Shown piece after piece: positions 16,094-23,830 of a stretch of DNA of 62,818 nucleotides. Position numbers and translations under genes: made by a program. Positions within the stretch are counted from its first letter, which is position 1; each line of letters starts with the position of its first letter. This DNA comes from an uncultured Veillonellaceae bacterium (lineage in GTDB: Bacteria; Bacillota; Negativicutes; Selenomonadales; Selenomonadaceae): NCBI GenBank assembly GCA_902801565.1, contig CADCIX010000016.1:1-62818 (forward strand), read 5' to 3'. The notes beneath the pieces are model-generated. The model had not been told where the DNA came from and ran no database searches. It saw only the letters and a program-made list of their open reading frames with translations.

Positions 16094-17896
16094 ATGGAGA
16101 ATGAGGAATACGAAGGGCGCATCAAGGCGCTTGGCATTATGGTTGTCATGGTTATCGCCATCCTCATAGCCCGCGTGGGATACCTTCAGGTGTTTGATGG
16201 CGAGTATTATGCGAGTCTTGCGGATGGAAATCGCATCCGTATCATCCCTTCCATGGCGCCGCGGGGAACCTTTTACGACCGCAATGGGGCGCTTCTGGTG
16301 ACAAACCGGCCGGGTTTTACGGTATCGCTTTTGCCGCTTACAGCTCCCGTTTCGGAAGATGTTATTGAAAGACTTTCCCAACTCCTGCATGTCCCTGTGG
16401 AGGATATTCATGCGAAGGTCGATGCCCACAGCGGATTTGACCCCATCCGCATCAAGCAGGATGTGACTTCGGATATCGTGTCCATCATTGAGGAGCAGAA
16501 AAATCTTTACCCGGGAGTGGTGATCGAGGTCCAGCCTATCCGCAATTACATACTGAAGCAAGAAGCAGCGCATACCTTTGGTTATGTGAGCGAGATCAGC
16601 GATGAAGAACTGGAGAGGCGCAAGGATGAAGGTTACAAATCCGGGGATATCATCGGGAAGTTCGGCCTTGAGAAAATCTATGACCATGAACTTCGTGGCG
16701 AGAATGGCGGCGAGCAGGTCGAGGTGGACGTCTCTGGAAAACCCGTGCAGATTCTCGGTATCAAGGAACCGGTTCCCGGAGCGGACCTTTACCTGACAAT
16801 TGACAAGAACCTCCAGATGGCGGCAGAACAGGCCGTGGATGATCAGCTGGCCATGATTCATGCGTCTGCAGCGGCTGCGGTGGTTCTGAACCCCCAGACA
16901 GGGGAAGTGCTTGCCATGGTGAGCCGTCCCGCTTTTGACCCGAACCTCTTTGCCCATGGGATTTCCACAAAGGATTGGAATGAAATCAACAATAATCCCT
17001 ATCATCCCATGGACAACAAGGCGATTACCGGTGAGTATCCCCCAGGCTCGACCTTCAAGATCGTGACGGGGACAGCTGCCCTGGCGGCCGGAAAGGTATC
17101 GCCGGAGGAAAAGATCTTTGATTCCGGGCATCATTGGATTATTCCAAAGGGAAATGCCGATGGCGAGGCCCTTGGTTGGCTGAACTTTACGGAGGCCATG
17201 GCCCATTCCGACAATGTTTATTTTTATGAGATGGGAAACCGTCTTGGCATCGATAATCTGGAGCATTATGCCAGAATGTTTGGCTTGGGGAAGGTGACGG
17301 GAATCGATCTTCCCTATGAGGCAGATGGCCTGGTGGCCAACAGGGCATACAAACGCAAAGTATTCGATGATGACTGGTACCTTTCCGAGACTTTCGATGC
17401 GGCCATAGGACAGGGGTTCAATCTGGTGACGCCCTTGCAGGCTGCCATGGTCATGGGCGAGATTGCTGCAAATGGCAAGTGTTACAAGCCTCATCTGGTA
17501 AACCGCATCATGACACAGGACGGAAAGATCATCAAGGAATTCCAGCCAGAGCTTCTCTCGGAACTTGATGTTTCGCAAAACGTTATAAATCTGGTGCAGA
17601 CGGGATTGCACGATGTTACGAAATACGGTACAGCGGCGAGGATTTTCGCAGGATTTCCTGTGGAAATTGCAGGAAAGACAGGTACGGCAGAGAATTCCCA
17701 GGGACGTGACCACGGCTGGTTCGTTGCATATGGTCCTTTCGACAATCCTACGGTTGTTGTGGCGGTGATTGTGGAGCAGGGTGGCTATGGCGCGACCTCT
17801 GCTGTGCCGATTGGGCGAAAGATATTGGAGGCAGCCTTTGGGCTGAACCAGCCGGCGGCAGCTCCTGCCCCGGCCAACGGCCAGGCAGCACCATAG
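16094..17896 (+). CDS. mrdA: Penicillin-binding protein 2 (elongasome transpeptidase)
   Basis: A 600-residue class B PBP. One N-terminal membrane helix (about 8-28), dimerisation/pedestal domain, then the transpeptidase domain with SxxK in PPGSTFKIV, SxN in HSDNVYFYEMG and KTGTAE. It crosslinks peptidoglycan on the outer face of the membrane during elongation. I start it at the ATG at 16094 behind AGGGGAG, not the upstream in-frame ATG at 16055, which lies in the hairpin. The C-terminus ends in an Ala/Pro-rich tail. The partner RodA is encoded 2 kb downstream, after the min genes. Confidence 0.95.
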   Translation: MENEEYEGRIKALGIMVVMVIAILIARVGYLQVFDGEYYASLADGNRIRIIPSMAPRGTFYDRNGALLVTNRPGFTVSLLPLTAPVSEDVIERLSQLLHVPVEDIHAKVDAHSGFDPIRIKQDVTSDIVSIIEEQKNLYPGVVIEVQPIRNYILKQEAAHTFGYVSEISDEELERRKDEGYKSGDIIGKFGLEKIYDHELRGENGGEQVEVDVSGKPVQILGIKEPVPGADLYLTIDKNLQMAAEQAVDDQLAMIHASAAAAVVLNPQTGEVLAMVSRPAFDPNLFAHGISTKDWNEINNNPYHPMDNKAITGEYPPGSTFKIVTGTAALAAGKVSPEEKIFDSGHHWIIPKGNADGEALGWLNFTEAMAHSDNVYFYEMGNRLGIDNLEHYARMFGLGKVTGIDLPYEADGLVANRAYKRKVFDDDWYLSETFDAAIGQGFNLVTPLQAAMVMGEIAANGKCYKPHLVNRIMTQDGKIIKEFQPELLSELDVSQNVINLVQTGLHDVTKYGTAARIFAGFPVEIAGKTGTAENSQGRDHGWFVAYGPFDNPTVVVAVIVEQGGYGATSAVPIGRKILEAAFGLNQPAAAPAPANGQAAP

Positions 17897-17954
17897 TCGA
17901 AACGCTAATAAGAATATTTTGCCCTTGGCAAAATCTGAACAATTGCGTTATAAT
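17897..17954 (+). repeat. Palindromic promoter repeat, copy D
   Basis: Begins one base after the mrdA stop codon. Core TTTTGCC-CTT-GGCAAAA; flank TCGAAACGCTAATAAGAATA equals the complement of the ATTAACGTTTCG side of copy A. Carries TTGGCA (17925-17930), 18 bases and TATAAT (17949-17954), pointing to minC. Confidence 0.85.
17925..17954 (+). promoter_or_regulatory. Promoter of minCDE
   Basis: TTGGCA-N18-TATAAT from repeat copy D, 46 bases before minC. It would let minCDE be expressed separately from mreBCD-mrdA. Confidence 0.75.
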
Positions 17955-18000
17955 TGCGTTGTATTGTATGTGGCTTTTATGAAAAAGGGTAGAGCAGAAC

Positions 18001-18636
18001 ATGAGTGAGGATATCGTAAAAATCAAGGGAACGAAATCTGGCCTGCAGTTGAGTTTTCATCTGGGGGCTGATTTCGAGGCGATTGAGCAGGACATTCGTG
18101 GCAAGCTGGAATCCGGCTCTGGCTTCTTTACGCGGGGAACGGTGATACAGGTTGCGCCGGATGCCTTGAAGAAGGAAGACAGGGAACGGCTTAGGAAGCT
18201 GTTTTCCCAGCATGGTGTGCTGTTTCGCACGACGGAGCCTGTGGTGTTGCAGACGGCGTCAGAGACGGCCGTGGAGTCCAAGGTACCAGTTCAGCCGGAG
18301 GAGGATCTCCAGCAGATGCAGGTGGTGAACAGGACACTGCGTGGCGGACAGGAAATTCGTGCCAAGGGTTCGGTATTGGTGTGCGGAAATGTGAACCCTG
18401 GTGCCCAGATTATCGCAGGGGGCAGCATTGATATTCGCGGCACATGCCGGGGTATGGTGCATGCAGGTGCCTATGGGGATTCCAAGGCGGTTGTCATTGC
18501 TGACCATCTCATGCCCATGCAGATACGCATCGCAAATCTCATTGCCAGATCTCCTGATGAAATGGAGAAGACGGAGAAGGCAGAACGTGCCTCCATCAAG
18601 GATGGGCAGATTGTCATTGAACCTATAGAAAGGTAG
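18001..18636 (+). CDS. minC: Septum site-determining protein MinC
   Basis: A 211-residue inhibitor of FtsZ assembly. The N-terminal FtsZ-binding domain (about 1-100) is followed by a linker and the C-terminal right-handed beta-helix domain that binds MinD (QEIRAKGSVLVCGNVNPGAQIIAGGSI...). First gene of minCDE, under the promoter in repeat copy D. Confidence 0.94.
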   Translation: MSEDIVKIKGTKSGLQLSFHLGADFEAIEQDIRGKLESGSGFFTRGTVIQVAPDALKKEDRERLRKLFSQHGVLFRTTEPVVLQTASETAVESKVPVQPEEDLQQMQVVNRTLRGGQEIRAKGSVLVCGNVNPGAQIIAGGSIDIRGTCRGMVHAGAYGDSKAVVIADHLMPMQIRIANLIARSPDEMEKTEKAERASIKDGQIVIEPIER

Positions 18637-18647
18637 GATGTTGATAT

Positions 18648-19439
18648 ATGAGCGAAGTCATTGTAATCACTTCGGGAAAAGGTGGAGTTGGCAAGACCAC
18701 GACGACGGCAAATCTTGGCGTTGGGCTTGCCATGCGGGACAAAAGAGTTGTTCTGGTGGATACTGACACGGGCCTGCGGAATCTTGACCTTCTGCTGGGA
18801 CTGGAAAATCGCATCATGTACGACCTTATTGACGTGACGGAAGGGCGTGTGCCCTACAAGAAGGCATTGGTACGTCATAAGAAATATGAGACTCTGTTCC
18901 TGCTGCCTACGTCCCAAGTGAAGGACAAGTCGGCAGTGAATCCTGAACAGCTCGTAAAACTTTGCGACGAATTGCGGAAGGAGTTCGACTACATTCTCAT
19001 TGACTGCCCGGCAGGTATTGAGCAGGGCTTCCAGACGGCGATTGCCGGCGCAGACTGCGCCATTGTGGTGACGATGCCGGAGATTTCCGCTGTGCGGGAT
19101 GCCGACAAGATCATCGGGGAGCTGAACCGTGCGGACAAGGACAGCATCAAGCTCATCGTCAACCGCATCCGTCCGCAGATGGTGGAGAAGGGCGATATGC
19201 TGGATATGGACGATATCAATGACATCCTGTCCATTGACTGTATCGGGCAGGTGCCGGACGATGAGAAGGTCGTCACATCGACGAACCGTGGCGAGCCTGT
19301 TATCGCAATGAACGATTCCCTGGCGGGGCAGGCATATCGCAACATTGTTGGCCGCATCTGCGGAGAGAAAATTCCGTTCATGGATTTCCCCAAGGATACA
19401 TTCTTCACGAGATTGAAGCGTGTATTCGGCATACAGTAA
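18648..19439 (+). CDS. minD: Septum site-determining ATPase MinD
   Basis: A 263-residue ParA-like ATPase with the deviant Walker A GKGGVGKTTTTANLG at about 10-24 and the switch DCPAGIE. The C-terminal amphipathic helix (FFTRLKRVFG) anchors it to the membrane and recruits MinC. Its neighbour MinE stimulates the ATPase, so a pole-to-pole oscillating system is expected. Confidence 0.97.
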   Translation: MSEVIVITSGKGGVGKTTTTANLGVGLAMRDKRVVLVDTDTGLRNLDLLLGLENRIMYDLIDVTEGRVPYKKALVRHKKYETLFLLPTSQVKDKSAVNPEQLVKLCDELRKEFDYILIDCPAGIEQGFQTAIAGADCAIVVTMPEISAVRDADKIIGELNRADKDSIKLIVNRIRPQMVEKGDMLDMDDINDILSIDCIGQVPDDEKVVTSTNRGEPVIAMNDSLAGQAYRNIVGRICGEKIPFMDFPKDTFFTRLKRVFGIQ

Positions 19440-19454
19440 AGGAGGGGACTCTGA

Positions 19455-19718
19455 ATGCTTGAGGCACTTATGAAGATATTCGGCAAAGAGAAGAAATCCT
19501 CCCGCGAGATTGCCCGCAATCGCTTGAAGGTAGTCCTGGTGCATGACCGGGCGAGCATTTCGCCGGAGGTGCTGGACAATATGAAGGATGAGATCATCAA
19601 GGTCGTTTCCAAATATGTGGTGATCAACAAGAATGACATGGAGATTTCTCTGGCAAATGATGATGATTCCGTGGCTCTCGTGGCCAATATCCCTGTCAGC
19701 AGGATGAAGCATGGATAA
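19455..19718 (+). CDS. minE: Cell division topological specificity factor MinE
   Basis: An 87-residue protein with the anti-MinCD N-terminal region (ARNRLKVVLVHDR at about 21-33) and a dimerising C-terminal domain. MinE is typical of Gram-negatives and of diderm Firmicutes, whereas Bacillus uses DivIVA; its presence supports a Negativicutes origin. The gene follows minD by 15 bases with AGGAGGGG in between. Confidence 0.95.
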   Translation: MLEALMKIFGKEKKSSREIARNRLKVVLVHDRASISPEVLDNMKDEIIKVVSKYVVINKNDMEISLANDDDSVALVANIPVSRMKHG

Positions 19719-19743
19719 AGATGGCAGCCGGATGATTGGAAAA

Positions 19744-19779
19744 AGGCAGCTGGCGTGAGTGCGTCAGCTTTTCTTTTTA
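19744..19779 (+). terminator. Terminator after minCDE
   Basis: AAAAGGCAGCTGGCG...GCGTCAGCTTTTCTTTTT: a stem AGCTGGCG/CGTCAGCT with one mismatch and flanking A/T tracts, 26 bases after the minE stop. It ends exactly where the 94-nt leader repeat starts. Confidence 0.65.
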
Positions 19780-19873
19780 CTATGAAATTTTAGCGAGTCA
19801 AGCCCGAAGGGCGCAGAATCCCTTAGATTTCGTGTAAGGGCGTAGTGCGAAACACCGTTTCGCACGAAGTTTG
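19780..19873 (+). repeat. 94-nt structured leader repeat, copy 1 (before rodA)
   Basis: Starts CTATGAAAT and ends GCACGAAGTTTG. Contains a small hairpin GCCC-GAA-GGGC, a CCCTTA...TAAGGG pair, and the strong hairpin GTGCGAAA-CACCG-TTTCGCAC (19845-19865). Differs from copy 2 at only about 7 of 94 positions. The rodA ATG is 20 bases further on. Confidence 0.9.
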
Positions 19874-19892
19874 AGAGGATGCAAGAAGATAT

Positions 19893-20996
19893 ATGACGAA
19901 ACGAATTTTTCGGCGCATGGATTTTGCCTTGATTGCAGCTACCGTGGGCATTATCATCATGAGCCTCATCATCATCGGCAGCGCGACGCATATCAATACG
20001 CCAAGCCAGGAAAGGTACTGGTTCGTGCAGCGCCAGGGACTGTTTGCCATCATTGATGTGGCGTTGGCTGTGTTCTTCATGAATTTCGATTACAAAATGC
20101 TGCAGGGATATGGAAACAAGCTCTATATCTTTAACCTTGTCATGCTTCTGGCGGTTATGCTGGTGGGGCATTCGGCATTGGGAGCGCAGCGATGGATTTC
20201 CATTGGGCCCATCAATATCCAGCCATCGGAATTCTCGAAGCTCATCATGATTATTTCCCTGGCAGGGCTTCTGGAAGACCGCCTTGGGAAGATTAATACG
20301 GTTCATGACTTGCTGCCGATTGCCGCATATGTGGGAGTTCCCTTCCTGCTGGTGCTGAAACAGCCGGATCTGGGAACATCGCTGGTATTTATGGCGATTT
20401 TCTTTGGGATGGTCTTTGTTTGTGGGATACGATTGAAACTTCTTGGTGGGATTTTTCTTGCAGGAATTGCCTGTTGTCCGATTCTCTGGCATTTCCTCAA
20501 GGACTATCAGAAGATGCGTATCATGGTGTTCATGGATCCCAATGTGGATCCCCTGGGATCGGGCTACCATATCATACAGTCAAAGATTGCCATTGGTTCC
20601 GGTATGCTTTTTGGCAAAGGGCTTTTTGGCGGTACCCAGAGCCAGTTGAACTTCCTGCCGGAGAACCATACGGACTTCATTTTTGCCGTGGTCGGGGAGG
20701 AACTTGGCTTCATCGGGGCTGCTGTTCTGCTACTTCTGTATCTTGTTGTTCTCTGGCGCGGCGTCCAGATTGCGAAGGATGCCAGTGATATGTTTGGCAG
20801 GCTCTTGGCCACGGGCATTACTTCGATGCTGGCCTTCCATGTCCTTGTCAATGTGGGAATGACAACGGGAATCATGCCCGTCACGGGAATTCCTTTGCCC
20901 TTCATGAGCTATGGAGTCAGTTCTCTGACGACAAACATACTGGCGATTGCGGTCTTGCTTAATATTCAGCTGCGAAAGCAGAAACTGCTGTTTTAG
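19893..20996 (+). CDS. rodA: Rod shape-determining protein RodA (SEDS glycosyltransferase)
   Basis: A 367-residue polytopic membrane protein of the SEDS family, which polymerises lipid II with PBP2 during elongation. Family signatures include SALGAQRWISIGPINIQPSE in the first half, KQPDLGTSLV, and the C-terminal PVTGIPLPFMSYGVSSLTTN. I call it RodA rather than FtsW from its length and its place next to mreBCD-mrdA. It is separated from minE by a terminator and preceded by the 94-nt repeat, so it probably has its own expression signals. The last base of its stop codon is the first base of the MITE-like element. Confidence 0.93.
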   Translation: MTKRIFRRMDFALIAATVGIIIMSLIIIGSATHINTPSQERYWFVQRQGLFAIIDVALAVFFMNFDYKMLQGYGNKLYIFNLVMLLAVMLVGHSALGAQRWISIGPINIQPSEFSKLIMIISLAGLLEDRLGKINTVHDLLPIAAYVGVPFLLVLKQPDLGTSLVFMAIFFGMVFVCGIRLKLLGGIFLAGIACCPILWHFLKDYQKMRIMVFMDPNVDPLGSGYHIIQSKIAIGSGMLFGKGLFGGTQSQLNFLPENHTDFIFAVVGEELGFIGAAVLLLLYLVVLWRGVQIAKDASDMFGRLLATGITSMLAFHVLVNVGMTTGIMPVTGIPLPFMSYGVSSLTTNILAIAVLLNIQLRKQKLLF

Positions 20997-21176
20997 GGTG
21001 TGTTGAAAAACGGAGACTGTGCACTACAGTGAGACAGTTTTTCGTATGACAAGGAAGCGAAATCGCAGTCGTAGCAGAGCTACGTCAAGGTAGCAGAGCT
21101 ACGTCAAGATTTCGAAGACGTAGGCAGACGGAAAAATGGCCACTGTAGTGTGCTGGCGGAGTTTTTCAACACGCCC
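20996..21176. mobile_element. MITE-like element, 181 bp, with terminal inverted repeats
   Basis: Left end GGGTGTGTTGAAAAAC (20996-21011) and right end GTTTTTCAACACGCCC (21161-21176) are inverted repeats with one difference. A second inner pair (GCACTACAGTG at 21021-21031, CACTGTAGTGTGC at 21141-21153) makes the whole element foldable. The centre holds two perfect tandem copies of GTAGCAGAGCTACGTCAAG (21071-21089, 21090-21108), each itself a GTAGC/GCTAC hairpin. No coding potential. No target duplication is evident. Confidence 0.75.
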
Positions 21177-21202
21177 AATAGAGATGGAGGAGCGGAAAGG
21201 AT

Positions 21203-23815
21203 ATGATACAGCTTTCGCCGGAAATCCTGCAATCGGTGACGAAGCCGACGCGGTACACAGGCGGGGAATGGAATGCCGTCCATAAGGAATGGAATGAGGT
21301 GGAATGTTCCTTTGCTTTATGTCTGCCGGATGTCTATGAGGTCGGGATGTCGAATCTTGGGCTCGCCATTCTCTATGAGATTCTCAATCGCCGGGAGGAT
21401 ACGGCAGCAGAACGGGTCTATGCGCCCTGGACGGATATGGAGGAAATCATGAGGGAGCGGGAGATTCCCCTCTTTTCACTGGAATCCCATCGTCCCCTGC
21501 GGGAGTTTGATTTCTGGGGATTCTCTCTCCAGTATGAGATGATTTACTCCAATGTGCTCAATCTGCTGGATCTGGCGGGGATTCCCCTCTGGGCAAAGGA
21601 TCGCGGCGAGGATGTGCCCTTTGTCGTGGGAGGAGGGCCCTGTGTCTACAATGTGGAGCCCATCGCGGATTTCTTTGATTTTTTTGTTGTGGGCGAGGGC
21701 GAGGAGGTCCTGGGGGAGCTCGTGGATGCTTTCCGTGCCTGGAAGGGAGAAAACCGTCCAGGCGGGCGAAGGGGATTTTTGGCCCGTTTGCTGGATATAG
21801 AGGGCATCTATGTGCCGTCCTTCTATGAAGCACAGCAGGATGAAAATGGTGCTTTTCGGGGATGGAAGCCCTTGCATGAAAAGGCGAGGCCTGTCATATA
21901 CAAGCGTGTGATCAAGGACATGGACAAGGTGATTTCCGTGGAGCACCCGCTGGTTCCCTACATGGATATCGTCCATAACCGCATTATGCTGGAGCTCTTT
22001 CGGGGCTGTTCCCGAGGTTGCCGTTTCTGCCAGGCCGGAATCTGTTATCGCCCTGCAAGGGAGCGAAGCGAAGAAAAGCTCAGAACGATGGCCCGCGGCC
22101 TTGTGGATGCCACGGGCTATGATGAAATGTCCCTGACCTCCCTTTCCTCAGCGGATTATTCCTGTCTTGGTCATCTTGTGGATGATCTCATGGAGGAATT
22201 TCGGCAGGAAAAGGTCAGCTTCTCCCTGCCGTCCCTTCGCATTGACAGTTTTTCCATCGAGCTTGCCCACCGCATGCAGCAGGTCAGGAAGAGCGGCCTG
22301 ACCTTTGCGCCGGAGGCGGGGACCCAGCGGCTTCGGGATGTCATCAATAAGGGCGTCACGGAGGAGAACCTGCTGACGGCATGCGGGGCGGCCTTCCGTC
22401 AGGGATGGAAGCAGGTGAAACTCTATTTCATGATGGGGCTTCCCACGGAGACGGATGAAGATGTCATTGGCATTGCGGAACTTGCGAAGAGGGTCGTGGA
22501 CCTCTATACAGAAATCAAGGGAAAGCGCGGCGTCAAGGTCACGGTCAGCGTTTCCTGTTTTGTGCCGAAGCCCTATACGCCCTTCCAGTGGTTCGGGCAG
22601 ATTTCCCTGGAGGAATTCGAGCGGCGGCAGCAGCTTCTCAAGGAACACATTACGGACAGGGCAATCACCTTCCACTATCACGATGCAAAACTTTCCGTGC
22701 TGGAGGGCGCCCTTGCCCGTGGGGACCGCCGTCAGAGCCAGGTCATTTATCAGGCATGGAAAGACGGTGCGAAGTTCGATGGCTGGTCAGACTATTTCCA
22801 TGAGGATATCTGGCGGGAGGCCTTTCGGAAATCCGGTTTGGATATTTCCTTTTACAATGAGCGCTCCCGGGAGTTTGACGAGGCATTGCCCTGGGAGATC
22901 ACGACACCGGGGGTCAACAGGGAGTTCCTGCTTCGGGAATGGCACCGCGCCATGAAAGGAAAACTCACGGAGGATTGCCGCCGCGGCAAATGCAGTGTCT
23001 GCGGCATCTGCCAGAATCTTGATGTGCATGTGATAGACCATGCGGAAAAAGTGAGCCGGAAGGACACTGTCCCTGCAGAGCAGGGGGCAAAAGAAGCCCG
23101 CAGGATTGGCGAGGGGGGCGGCAAGCCCCGCACGCTCTTCAAGTATCGGGCGAAGATCTGCAAAGGGGAGGAAATACGCTATCTTTCCCATCTGGATTAT
23201 GCGGCGGTATTTGAACGCGCCCTTTTGCGGGCAAAGCTGCCGGTGGCGTATTCTGAGGGATTCAATCCCCATATGAAGATTGCCTTCGCTTCGGCTCTGG
23301 CCGTAGGTGTTGTCAGCGAGGCGGAATACATGGATTTCGAGTTGACGAAACCCTTGTGCCAGCCGGAGGTTTTTGACAGACTTCGGGCGCAGCTTCCCAA
23401 GGGTGCGGAAGTTTTGGAGCTTAAGGAGATTCATGGAAAAAAAAGTTCCCTCATGGCAGAGGCGGACCTTGCATGCTATCGTATCTCTGTTCCCTATGCG
23501 GGCAGGGAAGAAGAGGCAAGGGCGGCGGTGAAATCCTTCAATGAGGCAAAAGAGATTACTTATACCAGAGTGACGCCCAAGAAGGTGCGCACCAAGGAGA
23601 TCAAGCAGTATATGGGCGAGGCCCTTTCTGTGGAAGCAGGGGATGGCAAGCTCCAGATTGGGATGCAGATAAAGATCACTTCTGCAGGCAGCGTGAAGCC
23701 GGGAGAAATCTTGTTTTTGCTGCGGGACAGGTTTGGACTGGATATCCATGAGGAACAGGCGGACATTCGCCGGACCGCCCTTCTGGGCAGGGGAAAGCCG
23801 CTCATTGAACTCTGA
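21203..23815 (+). CDS. Radical SAM protein (TIGR03960 type) fused to DUF2344
   Basis: An 870-residue fusion. Residues ~1-230 resemble the B12-binding-like N-terminal domain of TIGR03960 proteins. The radical SAM core has CxxxCxxC in GCSRGCRFCQAG at about 266-276. A cysteine pair cluster near 595-610 (CRRGKCSVCGIC) follows, then a DUF2344/TIGR03936-like C-terminal domain from about 645 (YLSHLDYAAVFERAL). The function is not established; the constant pairing with RNase G suggests RNA or ribosome modification. The next gene, rng, starts 15 bases after it. Confidence 0.87.
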   Translation: MIQLSPEILQSVTKPTRYTGGEWNAVHKEWNEVECSFALCLPDVYEVGMSNLGLAILYEILNRREDTAAERVYAPWTDMEEIMREREIPLFSLESHRPLREFDFWGFSLQYEMIYSNVLNLLDLAGIPLWAKDRGEDVPFVVGGGPCVYNVEPIADFFDFFVVGEGEEVLGELVDAFRAWKGENRPGGRRGFLARLLDIEGIYVPSFYEAQQDENGAFRGWKPLHEKARPVIYKRVIKDMDKVISVEHPLVPYMDIVHNRIMLELFRGCSRGCRFCQAGICYRPARERSEEKLRTMARGLVDATGYDEMSLTSLSSADYSCLGHLVDDLMEEFRQEKVSFSLPSLRIDSFSIELAHRMQQVRKSGLTFAPEAGTQRLRDVINKGVTEENLLTACGAAFRQGWKQVKLYFMMGLPTETDEDVIGIAELAKRVVDLYTEIKGKRGVKVTVSVSCFVPKPYTPFQWFGQISLEEFERRQQLLKEHITDRAITFHYHDAKLSVLEGALARGDRRQSQVIYQAWKDGAKFDGWSDYFHEDIWREAFRKSGLDISFYNERSREFDEALPWEITTPGVNREFLLREWHRAMKGKLTEDCRRGKCSVCGICQNLDVHVIDHAEKVSRKDTVPAEQGAKEARRIGEGGGKPRTLFKYRAKICKGEEIRYLSHLDYAAVFERALLRAKLPVAYSEGFNPHMKIAFASALAVGVVSEAEYMDFELTKPLCQPEVFDRLRAQLPKGAEVLELKEIHGKKSSLMAEADLACYRISVPYAGREEEARAAVKSFNEAKEITYTRVTPKKVRTKEIKQYMGEALSVEAGDGKLQIGMQIKITSAGSVKPGEILFLLRDRFGLDIHEEQADIRRTALLGRGKPLIEL

Positions 23816-23830
23816 GCAGGAGGCGGTAAC

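Noticed and set aside
19764..19880. Small - strand frames ending in the same peptide (CETVFRTTPLHEI-like) at three places
   Set aside because: The shared peptide is the translation of the 94-95-nt leader repeat. It has no start signal, and it conserves hairpin stems rather than codons, so it is not a protein family.
21071..21108. Two tandem GTAGCAGAGCTACGTCAAG units as a possible CRISPR array
   Set aside because: There is no spacer between the two units, only two copies, no cas genes, and they lie inside the MITE-like element.
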